Of a DNA stretch of 64,000 nt, positions 31,111 to 43,863 are shown one piece after another. The translations under genes were made by a program, and so were the position numbers. The DNA lies in contig JAPNXP010000008.1 of NCBI GenBank assembly GCA_028753945.1, positions 1,674,001-1,738,000 of the forward strand, in the 5' to 3' direction. A model generated the notes under the pieces. The model was not told the DNA's origin. It made no database searches and worked only from the letters and a program-made list of their open reading frames with translations. The stretch is from Hexactinellida sp. DTS-2022. Its lineage: Eukaryota > Porifera > Hexactinellida. The stretch's first letter is position 1. Every line of letters starts with the position of its first letter.

Positions 31111-31934
31111 GTTGCAGTGCAAGTGCGGATTTGGTGTATCCGCGAATACACCAGTGTATACGCGAATACACCAACAACTTGGTGTGTTCGCGATTACACT
31201 GGTGTAAATCCGAATATGTATTTTAAATTTCTAACAAATTTCTATTACGTTAATCTACGCGAAATTTTAGTTTATGGGTCATTTTAATATTGTTAACATT
31301 GGGGACATTGAAACTAATTAATTCCGTATTTGTTATATACGTATATAGCTAGACTTATATATTTAATTAATTCCGTATTTAATTTCATTAATTCAGTAAT
31401 CTTGTGTAATTTAATTCTAACTTTTCATAAATTCCGCCGGAAATCTTTCCATCAAGAATAGAAATACCAAAAGGATATACAGTACATACACCTTGCTAAT
31501 CAAAACGGGAGATCTTAGAATATATTTATAATAAAGGGATATCTTAAAATAGGTATTTTACATGGAAGTATAAAAGATAAGTCAGACAAGTGGCATACAC
31601 TAGATGTTTTTGTTCGGATGAAAAAGGTTGCATAAGTTTAATTCAGATTACAGAGGCTCTCACTTTATAGAAGCAAATGTATTACCAGAAATGTATTACT
31701 TCACTAATCGGAACAGAAAGTTTGGGAATCGGAACACTTCTGTTCGTTTAGCGAATGTGTGCAATATCATTATATCATACAAATTGATGGACAGAGAAGT
31801 TACTCTCTTATCCATATGTATATTATGAATACTTGACCATTGGGAATTCAACCATTTTATATGAGCTGTAAACCATATTAATAAACCAGGGTTCCTTATT
31901 GAGGGAACACCGAAGGCACATCACACCATAAAAG

Positions 31935-32343
31935 CAGGGTTGACAATCAATTCAATCCAACCCAATCGACAATCCAATCCAATCGAGCCAAATTAGGACA
32001 ATCGATTATTCGGACGACAATCCAATCGCAATCGACAATCCAAAATATCATCGATTTTTTGGATTGTTTCTCCGATTTTTTTCGATCGTTTACTCCTCAG
32101 TATTATATCAAAAAGAGTTATGTTTCATCATATGTTCAAACTTAAAACATATATTATTGGGTTTAATTGACGAGCAATTGAGCATTTTAATTTTGGCATT
32201 ATTTAGAAATTGAAAAAACAAACAATCGAAAAAATCGATTAAAATTCATCGATTGCAATCCAATCGATAAAAATCGAAGCAATCCAAAAGGCAAACCAAT
32301 CGATGAAAAATGCAGCAATCGGCAATAGAAATTGGCAACCCTA
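31935..32343. mobile_element. hAT-type MITE of CAATCCAATCG repeats, second copy
   Basis: The same family as 7151-7942 in reverse orientation, without the nested element. Ends are CAGGGTTGACAATC and ATTGGCAACCCTA. The AACTCTTTTTGATATAATACTGAGGAG core is shared (as the reverse complement). Confidence 0.85.
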
Positions 32344-32460
32344 CTTAAAATTAATTAAACATAGTTAGTTGTGACAAGATTTTCTTGCAAAGAATATCTT
32401 CATTACTAATTGATACAGCAGCGCTACAATGAATTCAATATCAAATATCAGTTTTATTTC

Positions 32461-33190
32461 TCAAGCCTTCCCGTTATGGCACCTTGAATTACACCGTTTA
32501 TTGTCTCTCCTGCAGAGGCATCTGGAGTTTGAACTGTTCTTGCATTTACAGGATTGCATAACGAACAGAGAGGCATTCTGAATAGCTGTTGTTAGAAATA
32601 TAGTCTTGTCTGGAATAGTGCTAATCTCCAGAAACTTGGTTTGGCAAAACCAAGTTTCTGGATTCCTTGAATACAAAGATGTCAATATCCATTGATCTAT
32701 CCCAATTGAATAGAGATCATTTTCGATACTCATGATTACACCCATCAAGTTTTACTTCCGAGTGGTATCATTACATCCGGTTTAGCAATGGAGATTATCA
32801 CCGTATCGCCAACATTTTCAGGAGGAATTTTGCTAATACAAGCCTTAAGCATTCGTTGGTGAAGTATATTTTGCCTACGCTTAATTCCAATTCGCTGGAC
32901 TTCACTTTCATTTTGAAACTGTTGTAAGTCACACCTGGTGCACCATACTCCAGCTCCATAACCTTCTTCAGTTGAACGACTGCAAATGATGCGCATGTAC
33001 TGGTGGCAACCTGGACAACGATGTGCACCTGATGTTTCAAGGTGTCATTCAGCACAATTCTTTCAACGAGGGATTCTGAATAGTATCTTGTGAATGGGAG
33101 TGGGTTGGTTCTTGTGTGGTAACTTGATTAATTGAAGGTGGAGGTGGGCTATGGGTATCATAAACTGGTGGAAACATCATTTAAAAAATT
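32461..33190 (-). pseudogene. Ginger (KRBA2-like) integrase C-terminal part, decayed
   Basis: On the minus strand the C-terminal region of a Ginger-type protein can be read. It has a Cys/His cluster (SGAHRCPGCHQ, with a TGA in place of the preceding Cys codon near 33027) and EEGYGAGVWCTRC. GDTVIISIAKPD, LTSLYSRN and IPDKTIFLTTAIQNA follow. It ends in a Cys-rich tail, CKCKN, RCLCRR and CNSRCH, at 32461. The same order is seen in the plus-strand Ginger gene at 39.9-40.7 kb. The catalytic integrase core is missing upstream. Frames change at about 32745 and 33020, so the gene is dead. Confidence 0.75.
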
Positions 33191-33589
33191 CCTAGATTTT
33201 TGCTTTGGCATGAACTTATTGCATGTACATGGCCCCCCCTTTAGTATTGGGGCCGTTTTCACCTATGGTTTTCTAAGAAAATGCTAAATTTGATAAGGGA
33301 GGGCCCCCCAACTCTTTTTTTGGCAAAACACCACTGTATATAGGTTTAGTGCTTATTTCGTCTCCATCCCGTTATATATGAAAAATTGAATAATATTCAG
33401 TTCCTATTCTAAGACTACGTACGTTCAAACTATTTACAAGTCACATTAAATATTTACTCATGTAACTTTTGTCCGGATTGTATTAAAGTGATAGGGAAAT
33501 ATAAACCGCACTTATAATTGAGATAGAGGTTAGCTTCCAAATGTTATAATAGGTAAAGAAGTATGCTAAATCTGAATTTCTCATTTAGA

Positions 33590-34100
33590 AATTACTAATA
33601 TAAATATTTATTGTTGTTGTTGACAAAAAAGGATAATATATTGGTTAAATCCAAAATTATGAACTTATATAATTAATGGTTTGGGAAAGCTTAAGGCCGC
33701 ATAGCGGCGGTTTTGGTTGGCAGGGTCATGAGACAATGTCCCTAACAATAGTTATCTTCCGTTATTTCAAATAAAAGTGGGCCAACCAAACCTAATTCCG
33801 AGTCACAAGGGCCCTACCAAACTCCACTCATGGTCCACGCTTATGCAGTATGCATTGCATAAACTAGTGAATATAATAGTTTTTGTGCGCCCATAATCAA
33901 TAAAAACTCAAGCACATACAATAACATTGTGTATTTGCGAACACACAGTAAATATTGTGTGTTTGTAAACACACAAAGTTTTCTAATACACTGCAACATA
34001 TATACGAAAAAAGAATGAAGTGTTGATAGGAATAGTTTATTAGATGGCATGGAATTATCAATCTTTCGAGTATAAGCACATCAGATATATCACTAATAAG
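33590..34100 (-). repeat. Reverse copy of the large dispersed repeat
   Basis: Contains, inverted, the GACCCTGCCAACC/GGGCCCT block of 30265-30362, the GGGCGCACAAAAA and GTGTGTTCGCAAATACAC blocks of 25100-25210 and a diverged tandem unit. No gene. Confidence 0.7.
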
Positions 34101-37100
34101 GTAGTATACTAATTATTAAGGAGTATCATTCAAGGTTAAGAGATTTGATTCAAGGTAAGAGATCAAGGTTAAGAGTTTGATTCAAGGTTAAAAGTTCATT
34201 ATGAAATTTTAGCAATTTGTCAACTTTTTCATGCAAACAACAACAAGAATATTAATTAGAAAGTAATAAATTATAAATTATTCTGTGAACTTGTTTACCA
34301 TTAAAAACTTCTGAAATTAGACCAATATATCGAAAATAAATTCGGTATTTATTCCCTTATGATTATATTACCACGAAATGTATTGGTAGCGCAGGAGATA
34401 GTATGAGAAGTTGAAGCGGAAGTCATGCGTTCGATATCCTGATAATTTTATGTCAATCAAAATATCGAAAATAAAAGATATACTTGAGCAAAGGCCTAAT
34501 TTACGTTTAGGTCAATGTACACATGGGCGTTGAATTTATATTAAAATCGAAGAAATCCGGGGGGGAGGGCGAAATAAGATTTTTCTAATAACGATTTCTA
34601 TTAATTTCACATCTTAAAAAAAAAAAATGATATACCTAGTGTTTATGCAGTACAACCTCGGTTATCCGAACTCGTTGGGACCGGTTAAAAATGTTCGGAT
34701 AATATACAATTCACAAAGAACCAGTTAGGTTTCTACCAAACACCTTCGTTATAAAGGTTTCAACTTAATTGGGTTATTTTTAATGGGTTGGCATCAATAC
34801 ATTTTTTGATTAATTTAGTTTCCTTCAAATACTGAGGATTCGTGTAATATTTTACTACACATTGGAGAGAAATGAACCAAATATTGGGGGGGCGGTGGCA
34901 TGGGCGCCCCCCCCCCCCCAGCTTAAAAATCCAGGAGGGCGCGCCCCCCTCGCCCCCCAGAATTATACGCCTATGAATGTACATACTTAGATAATCCTGG
35001 ACTGACATTTCTATTGACAACGAAGACTATTTCAACCCTCTGATTGATACTTACATCTTGCAAAGTCAAGTACACTGATCTCAAAAAATATCGAACTACG
35101 AAATGGGATCAAAATTCCTTGGAAACCATTGCAATATTTCAAAAACAATTTCTCCAAATAAATACATCGTGCAAGATAAATGATTAACGAAGATTCCAAT
35201 GAACTGTAAAGCAACGATCTATTCAATACCTAGTCTTAGATGGAAATTTTGGAGAACGTTAACTTTATTTCTCAAAACACCATTTTTTTCTTAATTTAAA
35301 CCTTTAACATAAGATCCACAGTGAAAATCCCTTTACTTAATTTAGTTTGTTTTCATCCATTTACAGAAATTATATAAAAAATCAAAGCATACTCGAATTC
35401 ATATGTTAAATCAATATAATTATCGCGGTTTGAAACAAAAGACTAAGATCTAATAATTGGAATCAATACAACTATCAGAAGTGGAAACAATGCAATTAGA
35501 TTTAAGTGTTTCGCAAGCGCGCTCACTTGTCAGATAGAACACAACAAATCAGCGTCATAATGCCTGCTGTTGTGTAGTTAAATAATTACAAGAGTTGACC
35601 TATAAGAACTGATTAATATAGAAGTACAAAATTAATGTGCTGCAATAGTAATAACTTGCTTCACAAATTTTACTTATTTTCGATCGAAGCATTCTTAAGG
35701 AGGAAAACGCTCGTCAATTGGTCAGTTCAAGTTGAAGGATGCAAAATTATTGTTGTTGTCTCTAAAGATGCAGACACTGTAGGTCTGTACCTGCATAAGA
35801 CACTGGGGGTTCACTGTATTATAAATCCCAATAAAGTGAATTTACGATGAATATTAAAAAAATATTCAGTAATTGGAATTAAATTGTTTCAATTTTGTCC
35901 AAACTATTTGGCTCTGTGTGGTTTAATAATTCATTAAAATGACATCATCAAGTATTAAAAATGCCATCACCGCCTTACAGAGATAAAATTGCCTCATCTG
36001 CTGTAGCTCCTTTGTTAGAATAAATTTGATAGTATTCTAATACTATATAAATAACTTGCAAAATAAACATGGGTCGCTGATCAATTCGACAAGCATCAAA
36101 ATCGTAGTGTATAGTCTACAGTGATAGCTACTAAATGTCACAAGGCCCCCGAGCCCGGCCCGAGTTCATTTACTCAGGCTTGAGCCCGGCCCGGCCCGAC
36201 CCGACTCATAGAAGCCCAAGTCTGGAATAATAATAAAATTGTTCGCAATTTACTTAGATATAACTGCCAATTTTGTGCATAGTAATCAAAGAAGTTTCGC
36301 AATGCTCAAAAAGTTCCCCGTTTGGATCAAACTCAAACACAAGATGAAATCTACAGGAAATTAAGAGGATCAGGAGGGGAAATAAATTATTTTGTTTAGG
36401 GTAACTTTAAATAGAGCCCTGTAGGATTAACTCCAGATGCCACCCAATCTCTGCAATTCAAGAAAACGGGGTCGCTGCTGGGTACAGGACTATAATAATT
36501 AGTCCAGAATTTGTGCTTTTAAGGTCACTTACTAAGGTATATCAAGTAGTTTTCCCAACAATTTTTAAAGTGCAGACGCCACAGCATCCATGAAGCTAGG
36601 CCCCTCATATAATAAAATACATATATACTATTGGAAAAGGATAGACAATCCAATTTCTGAAAGCTGATAATAGTCAAGATAGTGTAGTATTGATGATGGG
36701 AACCGAAGATTCGTAACTTGATGGGTAGCAACAAAATGTGTTAAAATTTGGTTACATCCCTAAGACATTCCGTGAATGATAGGGGGAAAATAGTTCAAAA
36801 TATGTGATATCTCAAATAGTTGGAAAGTCAATTATGATTTCCAATGCTGTGACTTAATTATTTCGACGATTTATTACCAAACAAGATCATCGCGGGAAAC
36901 TAAATTACTAAATTCATAATACTCCTTCTAATAAAACCAGTCAAAGAAAATTGGCAAATTGCCGAAAACTCGTTTAAACTTGCGAATTAGCATATATTTT
37001 AGACACTGCACATGCACCACCACTTTGTTCAGTACAAAAGTGCTCAAATTGTTCCTAATACTAGAGTGGATTCCGGTAAAAAGCACATCGTCGGGTACTG

Positions 37101-38093
37101 AACTTAATGTGCAAAAAACCGGGATGTTCTTATTACCGACATAAATTATATAGGATAAGTGGCAATCGTTTTCCAAATAGTGTTCTATATTCGATATGTT
37201 CTAATAACCGGCGTGCTTATATCTGACATCTACTGTATAAGCTAATACTACGTATATGTAAAACTTAAATTGTGATCATTTAAGATTTGTAAGATCGAAT
37301 TATAATTAAGCAAACTTGGTAGTTCCAGTATCTAAATGGCATCCAATGTAAGGTGTGCGGGAAATCTTTGTTAACAAAGCTGATCAATATTCTGCCAAAT
37401 CAGGATTACTATACGTGGATATTTGTTGTAGATGCCAAAAAGCTATCAAGTAGTTGATGTATTGTCTGTCCCTCAGTGTGGAAGTTGAACCATGGAGATA
37501 TAGATCAAATTTTGACATATCTGAATGCAAATTAAATGCATACATTCGATTCTACAATATTGAAAGATTAGAAAAATGTCATTATCATTTGCCTTGGCTA
37601 AATATACCATGCTTACACAATATTCAAAGTTATGCATAAAATTGGAAAATTAAATTCCTGAAAAACCACAAATATCTATTGTTAGCGTAAGTTACTCAAT
37701 ATAATTATGCTTGATTATTTGATTATTTGGTTCTAAACATATACATATGTGTATTATATTATTATACATTATTTCAGTGGTTTTCAACCGGAATTCCGCA
37801 AGATTATTGGAAAATCGATGTAAATACACCAGAGACTCATAATAGTCAATCGGAAATACAATGTTTAGCAACTTATTGACTACAATGTAATTTACCAATA
37901 AAGGTATGTGACTTGTAGGTCATAATAGTAGTTAATGAAAGACATACAAGTTGCTGAATTATATTCATTGATATTCTCAATTACTACGTATATGTATTTC
38001 CAATCATGTTCATAAGGTGTAAATTTAAACTTTGGTGTGAATCTTAAATGATGACTATTATTATTAATATATTATTATAATACTATATATATA
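34101..38093. other. No intact gene; scattered transposon ends
   Basis: Visible pieces are a pogo-like terminus CAGTACAACCTCGGTTATCC at about 34648; a G/C-rich hAT-type MITE fragment about 34875-34975 ending near ACGCCTATG; and an AGCCCGGCCC-repeat MITE fragment at 36140-36215. A decayed element at about 36904-37232 has a right end reading CAGTAGATGTCAGATATAAG inward. An open frame with CKVCGKS at about 37335-37450 is too short to assign. Confidence 0.45.
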
Positions 38094-38493
38094 TGTTGCA
38101 GACCAAATGCGTTTACAGGCTAAACGCGTTTAGCCTAGGCCAAACGCGGTTAGCCTGAAAATATACGCCAAACGCGTTTAGCCTAGGCCAGATCGTTTCA
38201 ATTAATTTATAAATAGAATGGGTGTACTATATTTATCACTATTAATTAAATGCATTTATTTCTCATTCTATCACGCGATTATTGTTATTTATTTACCAGA
38301 ATTGGTGTACGTGTATTGTATAATTACAGTAGATGTCGGATATAAGCACACTGGTTTATAAGAACATATCGGGTATAAGAACACTATGTTGGAAAACGGT
38401 TGCCATATACCCTATATAATTTTATGTCGGTTATAAGAACATGCCGGTTATAAAATGTATTGTATTATATAATTTATATTATAATATATGGTA

Positions 38494-38662
38494 CAGTCGA
38501 AATCGGGTTTTTTTGCCACGGGTTTTTTGCCTTATCGAGTTATTTTGCCTCCTTGCTTCTCCTTGTTTCTTCATAACCTCATAGAAATCTATATTGTTAA
38601 ATACGGGTTTTTTTGCCTCTTTTCCATGCATTTAGGGGGGCAAAAAAACCCCGTTTCGACTG
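38494..38662. mobile_element. MITE, TA target
   Basis: Inverted ends CAGTCGAAATCGGGTTTTTT and AAAAAACCCCGTTTCGACTG with TA on both sides. TTTTTTGCC recurs inside. It is present only next to the left Ginger arm, so it inserted after the arms formed. Confidence 0.85.
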
Positions 38663-39281
38663 TATTGTATTGTATTATATTATAATATAATGTCATTAAT
38701 GTGTTGCCAAGTTAATATACAGTATTGTCGGAGTCATTTTGAAAGTACTGATTGGATCTACCTAATAATGTCATTTCGTGAGGTGGAAACACAATGAAGA
38801 CAAGAATAGTTAGTTCAACTAAGAATTTACATGAAATTTAGCATATATAACTAAGAGTATTACTGCCCAATTCAATAAATGTGATTACCACATAATATAG
38901 ATAGATAGATAGAATGATAAACTTATAATTCACATTCGTCAGTATTCATTCAAACATCAAATGGTTGGGAATTTTGCCCGTAGTCTTTGAAATAGTATGA
39001 AATAGCTTTTTGAAGGTGATGAAGATTTCCTTTAGGCCCTAAGTAATACTCCTTTTCCTGATATAAGAATGAAAATCACTATAATTTGAATAAACGAACA
39101 AATACCGAATTGTGTCTTATTGTTTACTTCAAAATGTTGATGCGAACAGAATTTCAATCAAGTTCTAGAAGAAAACCCCTGTAGCTCCGTTATTTCTTCC
39201 GAGGAAATAGCTCACATGATGGATATATATTCTGGTCCCTGCCCTTCTGTCCACGGTGCATTGCGGCAGAGATAGTATCGA

Positions 39282-40740
39282 ATGAGAAAGAAATATATTG
39301 TTAAGAATAATACTATTTACCAGTCAGACACTCCTACAGGCAATTTATTGCAAGTTGTCCCTAAAGATAAATTATTCTACCTCTTTGATAAAATGCATGG
39401 CGAGGATGGGAAGCACCTTGGAAGGGATCGCTTGTATGTCGAGCTGAAAAAGCGATTTACCGGATTTTCTAGGAAAGTAGTACTTGCCTTTGTAGGATTG
39501 TGCCAAGAATGCCAACTACAAAAATCGAAAAATCCATCAAAAGCGTCGTTACCAAACCGATTCGTAGTAATGACTTTGCATCTAGAGGTCAAGTAGACCT
39601 CATAGATATGCAGGCTAGTGGAGAAATAAACTCACCATATAACTTCTTGCTAGTATATCAGGATCATCTCACTAAGTTTGTGGTCCTTCGCCCTCTAAAA
39701 TCAAAAACCGCTATCGAGGTTTCATCTACGCTCCTGGATATATTTTGTCACATTGGCTCACCCCATTTATTGCAAAGCGATAATGGGAGAGAATTCAAGA
39801 ACGTTAATGTAGCCACCATGATAAGAGAGCTATGGCCCAGCTGTAAGATAGTGCATGGAAAGCCTAGACATCCTCAGAGTCAGGGTTCAGTAGAGAGGGT
39901 CAATCGAGAAATCAAAAAGGTCCTATTAGAGACTGCTGTACCTGTATGCACAGTTTGTAAGGGTGAGTGCACAGGTGCTCACAGTTGTCCAGGTTGCCAT
40001 AGACCTATCCATACGATTTGTGGACAGACTGTTGGTGAGGAAGGCTACGAATGTCCTGTCTGGTGCATCTCCTGCTCATTAGAGAATAGAGCTGATAGCA
40101 TCCAGGATGGAAGAGTAGCAGCTAAAAGGGGACAAGAAAAGCAAATCAAAAGAATGGTAAAGCAGTGCAACAAAAAGATTAAACTCGTTGACGTTGGTCA
40201 AAATGTACTTGTACCTATCCCCTTAGTTGATAGAAGACAGTAGCGTAGCCATCTTTTTTATTCGGGGGGGGGCAAGGTAGTTCCAAACCCATAGTCCCTT
40301 GGGTTTTCCACTGATTTGGATATATATATATATATAATTGTAACTAATGAGCAAATATTTCGGGGGGAGCCATGCCCCCCCCCCCCTGGCTACGCCACTG
40401 ATAGAAGATCACCTTTTGATCCTCAAAACCTTCCTGGAGTAGTATTGCAAAGGTTAGTTGATGGGATGTATCAAATAGGGACTACCCACGGGATACTCGA
40501 TCACCTATATACATCGAGTCAGTTTGAATCTTCCCTTTCTTACTTTCTATCACCCGAAGATGTCCCAGATAACCGAGTAACCTTAAGAGAATCAATTCTT
40601 CATAATTCCTTTGGTAAGAATAAACTATAATGTAATTGTACAGCTGGCTGCAATTCGAATAGATGCAAGTGCAAGCGTTCTAACAGAATTTGTAATTCAA
40701 GTGTCATAAGTCGCTTATCTGCCATAATAAATAGGACTCT
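39282..40740 (+). pseudogene. Ginger (KRBA2-like) integrase-type transposase, nearly intact
   Basis: The first frame (39282-39596) starts the integrase with its H2C2 zinc domain (HLGRDRLYVEL...CQECQLQKS). A one-base shift near 39540 moves to 39500-40243, the core: VDLIDMQ (Asp1), LLQSDNGREF (Asp2) and HPQSQGSVERVNREIK (Glu), a complete DDE triad of the retroviral/Ginger integrase type. A Cys/His cluster follows (CTVCKGEC, GAHSCPGCH), then LVDVGQNV. A hAT MITE (40238-40400) interrupts at VDRR. Removing it with one ATAGAAGA copy continues in frame to SPFDPQNLPG, TTHGILDHLY and, after a stop at 40628, the Cys-rich tail (CNC..C..NRCKCK). The enzyme would integrate the surrounding element. Confidence 0.87.
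40238..40400. mobile_element. hAT-type MITE in the Ginger gene
   Basis: Ends CAGTAGCGTAGCCA and TGGCTACGCCACTG, with a perfect 8-bp duplication ATAGAAGA (40230-40237 and 40401-40408). It contains a (TA)n run and G/C homopolymers. Confidence 0.93.
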
Positions 40741-40936
40741 TGATTAAGAGATTCATAAAGTTCTCTCTATAGAAACAATCTAGTTCTTGTATAAGAAATA
40801 AAATGCATAACACAATGTATTGATAATCATTGCAGGTCCGTAGGTAGAGATCACTGCCAATATTGCAATAATATTAGGTAGATCCAATTCATTACTTTCA
40901 AAATATAATTCAATACAATATAAGATAGGGAATCCT

Positions 40937-41097
40937 TATATAGAGCTGAGCTTTGTAGATATCAGATTTTATCCCATACTAAAAGCCCAGGCTTACTTTC
41001 TAAAGGTCAATTTCGAACTCTGGAAAAAAACTGACCTTTCTCAGTGCATGAATACACATAGTGAAAAACTGAACTCTATAAAGCTCAGCTCTATATA
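40937..41097. repeat. Palindromic 160-bp repeat, copy 1
   Basis: TATAGAGCTGAGCTTTGTAG near the left is inverted at the right (CTATAAAGCTCAGCTCTATA). The core is AAGCCCAGGCTTACTTTCTA. The next copy starts 63 bp downstream. Confidence 0.8.
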
Positions 41098-41159
41098 AGT
41101 AATTTCTATAATATATTATAACCTAAATTATACAATACCATATATATTATGGGAATCCT

Positions 41160-41318
41160 TAAATAGTGCTGAGCTTTGTAGAGTTCAGATTTTATCCATA
41201 CTAAAAGCCCAGGCTTACTTTCTAAAGGTCAATTTCAAACTCTGGAAAAAATTGACCTTTCTCAGTGCATGCATACACATAGTGAAAAACTGAACTCTAC
41301 TAGAGCTGAGCTCTATAT
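41160..41318. repeat. Palindromic 160-bp repeat, copy 2
   Basis: Same orientation and over most of its length the same sequence as copy 1, so probably a local duplication. Copy 3 is at 55257-55417. Confidence 0.8.
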
Positions 41319-42525
41319 AAGTAATTTCATATATTATAATTTATATATTATAATATAAATTATATAATATAATACATTTTATAACCGGCATGTTCTTATA
41401 ACCGACATAAAATTATATAGGGTATATGGCAACCGTTTTCCAACATAGTGTTCTTATACCCGATATGTTCTTATAAACCAGTGTGCTTATATCCGACATC
41501 TACTGTAATTATACAATACACGTACACCAATTCTGGTAAATAAATAACAATAATCGCGTGATAGAATGAGAAATAAATGCATTTAATTAATAGTGATAAA
41601 TATAGTACACCCATTCTATTTATAAATTAATTGAAACGCATCTGGCCTAGGCTAAACGCGTTTGGCGTATATTTTCAGGCTAAACGCGTTTGGCCTGTAA
41701 ACGCATTTGGCCTGCAACATATATACACCTCAGTGTCCTAATCTAAACAAAACTTCAATTCAACACATAACTTGCAAGTAAATCGTGATTTCAGTTTTAA
41801 ATTTAATACATATGGATAGGTTTCTAAAATAACCCCAATTAGATACTTCTTTTGAAGAATATATTAATAGCAGCCTAAATGAAAGTGAAACAGCACTACC
41901 ATGTAAACGAGACAGAACACGTCATTAAAATGTAAGTTACCTAGCTATGGGTTTTAGCAGGACTGGAGACGTTAATTGTCCTCTGCCTGAATGCATTGTT
42001 TGTGGGGAATAGCTATCGTACACTGCTATGGCCCCAGCTAAATTAAAGAGGCATTTTTCTACTAAACATGGCGACCTAGGAAAAAAAATGTGGACTATTT
42101 TAAGAGGCTAAAGGAGGAAAATGATACAGGCTGTAAATTTCAAATCTAATTTTAAAGAAAGTGATAAAGGTCAAGAGGCTAGTTATCTAGTCGCTGAACT
42201 CGATGCTAAAGAAATGAAGGCTCACACTATTGCCGAATCTCTAATCTTATCAGCTTGTCAAGCAATGGCAAAGACAATGTTTGGAGATTAAGCAGAGAAA
42301 GAATTAGGAAAATTCCTTTTTCTGATAACGCCATCAGTAGGAGGATTAGTGACATGTCAGAGGATATTGAAGCAAACGTAATAGAAAAATTGAAGGGTTT
42401 CCAGTTTGCACTTCAAGTAGATGAATCTACAGATATTAGTGGGAAGGCACAGCTTCTGAGTTTCATTCGTCTTATAGATGACGATGTGATAATTGAACAA
42501 TTTTTGTTGTTGTAAAGAGCTGCCT

Positions 42526-43863
42526 AGCACAGTGGGCAAACCAGAGGAAATAGAGTTATTTGTCAACACCCTTGGATTACGAACTTTTATATTTTTTCAG
42601 ATTCACCATTGTTTCAAACCTAGAAATACTAATTTTCGAAGTCATATACTAGCGGGGTAACGAATAATATGAATTGGAATGACTGATCTAAATATATTTT
42701 CTATCAATAATTCTGTTGTGATATTACGATCGTGATCAAACTTGTACGATTTCTACCCATATGATGATTCATACTATCAATATTGATTTATATCAAGACT
42801 CAAGACTGTAACTTCTTGATGTCATTGCTATAAATACAATTTCATTGTGGAATTGAAGCTAAATTTACAATATCTTATGGAAGTATTTATGGATTTCGGA
42901 CGGAAATTTATATGCCATTTTGGTTCAAAACATTAGGTGCTCGGTCGTGGCATATTCTAATGCTTTTAAATCAGTGGCGGACACTATGCTAATTATTGGG
43001 GGCGCTCTGACCTAAATATCCTAGTTTGTTATTGTAATAATAATTAAATTATATATCACCTTCTCTAATGAATACACAATTTCGTTGAATATATTGGGGG
43101 CGCTTGAGCGCCCCTAGCGCCTCCTAATGTGCGCCACTGTTTTAAATGTTACATAGACATATTAGCAAAATATTTATATTAGTTTTGCATCCGCCCAAAC
43201 CCGCCCCGGAATGATTTTTTTCAATTTAACATTGTCCCCTCAGAAAATTCATATAATGTAAATTGAATTGCTCCACTAATTATCCAATTAATTTAGTTTT
43301 TTTCTTCCATTAACTGATAGTGATAATGAATAACAAAGCAGTTTATGATATATTAAAGTCAAATCTCTCAATCAGCATACCAAGTTAGAAATTCATCCAT
43401 GCTTTTGAATTTCAGTAAAATAATTTTATGAGATCCGGAAGAAATTTAGGCGCTAGCAATGTTCCATATTATACAACTATGCTACCTAAAACTATCTAGG
43501 GCTTCCTAAGAGTAATTGCACCAGCGATAGTTACACTCAGCATCCATCTACCCTTCTATAAAATCAATGAGATATAGAATACCTAGGGATAAGACTAACA
43601 TTTCAATTATTTTACCCAAGTTTAAGATGTATTATCAATAATCATGGGTGATTAATATATGATTGTTACAGAACCAAAAATTTAATAAATCATGAATTTA
43701 CCATTGATCGTCCAAAACTACAGTTAGGAGACCACATATATCATTTTTGATATTGCCATTCGGTTTGCAGCTACCGATAACCTATATGTCAATAATACTT
43801 CATTAGAGTCTATCTAGCATAGTTTTCCTACTTCCCCTTACACCCTTGAAAATGCCCACTGTG
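42526..43863 (+). mobile_element. Non-autonomous RAG1-like-family element with CACAGTG ends, second copy
   Basis: Ends CACAGTGGGC (42528-42537) and GCCCACTGTG (43854-43863). TGCCT flanks the insert at 42521-42525 and 43864-43868, a 5-bp duplication, with two extra bases (AG) between the left duplicate and the heptamer. The 3' half is similar along its length to 9030-9511 of the first copy, and the last about 170 bp more weakly to the RAG1-like transposon end at 11434. It contains a younger hAT MITE (42972-43139). No intact gene. Confidence 0.75.
42972..43139. mobile_element. hAT-type MITE, nested
   Basis: Ends CAGTGGCGGACAC and GTGCGCCACTG, perfect 8-bp duplication TTTTAAAT (42964-42971 and 43140-43147). 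GGGGGCGCT blocks lie near both ends. Confidence 0.93.

Larger units (their letters stand above)
38094..41719. mobile_element. Ginger transposon with about 390-bp inverted arms
   Basis: The ends are TGTTGCAGACCAAATGCG and CGCATTTGGCCTGCAACA, fitting the TGTNR...YNACA ends of Ginger elements, flanked by TATA on both sides (38090-38093 and 41720-41723), a 4-bp duplication. The arms 38094 to about 38480 and about 41345-41719 are reverse complements along nearly their whole length. They include a repeated AAACGCGTTT motif and a pogo-MITE-like block (CAGTAGATGTCGGATATAAG). The interior holds the integrase gene, two MITEs and two copies of a 160-bp palindromic repeat. Confidence 0.85.

Noticed and set aside
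35635..35850. 71-residue frame with some hydrophobic pattern
   Set aside because: No recognisable motif, no neighbours or splice context; length within chance expectation.
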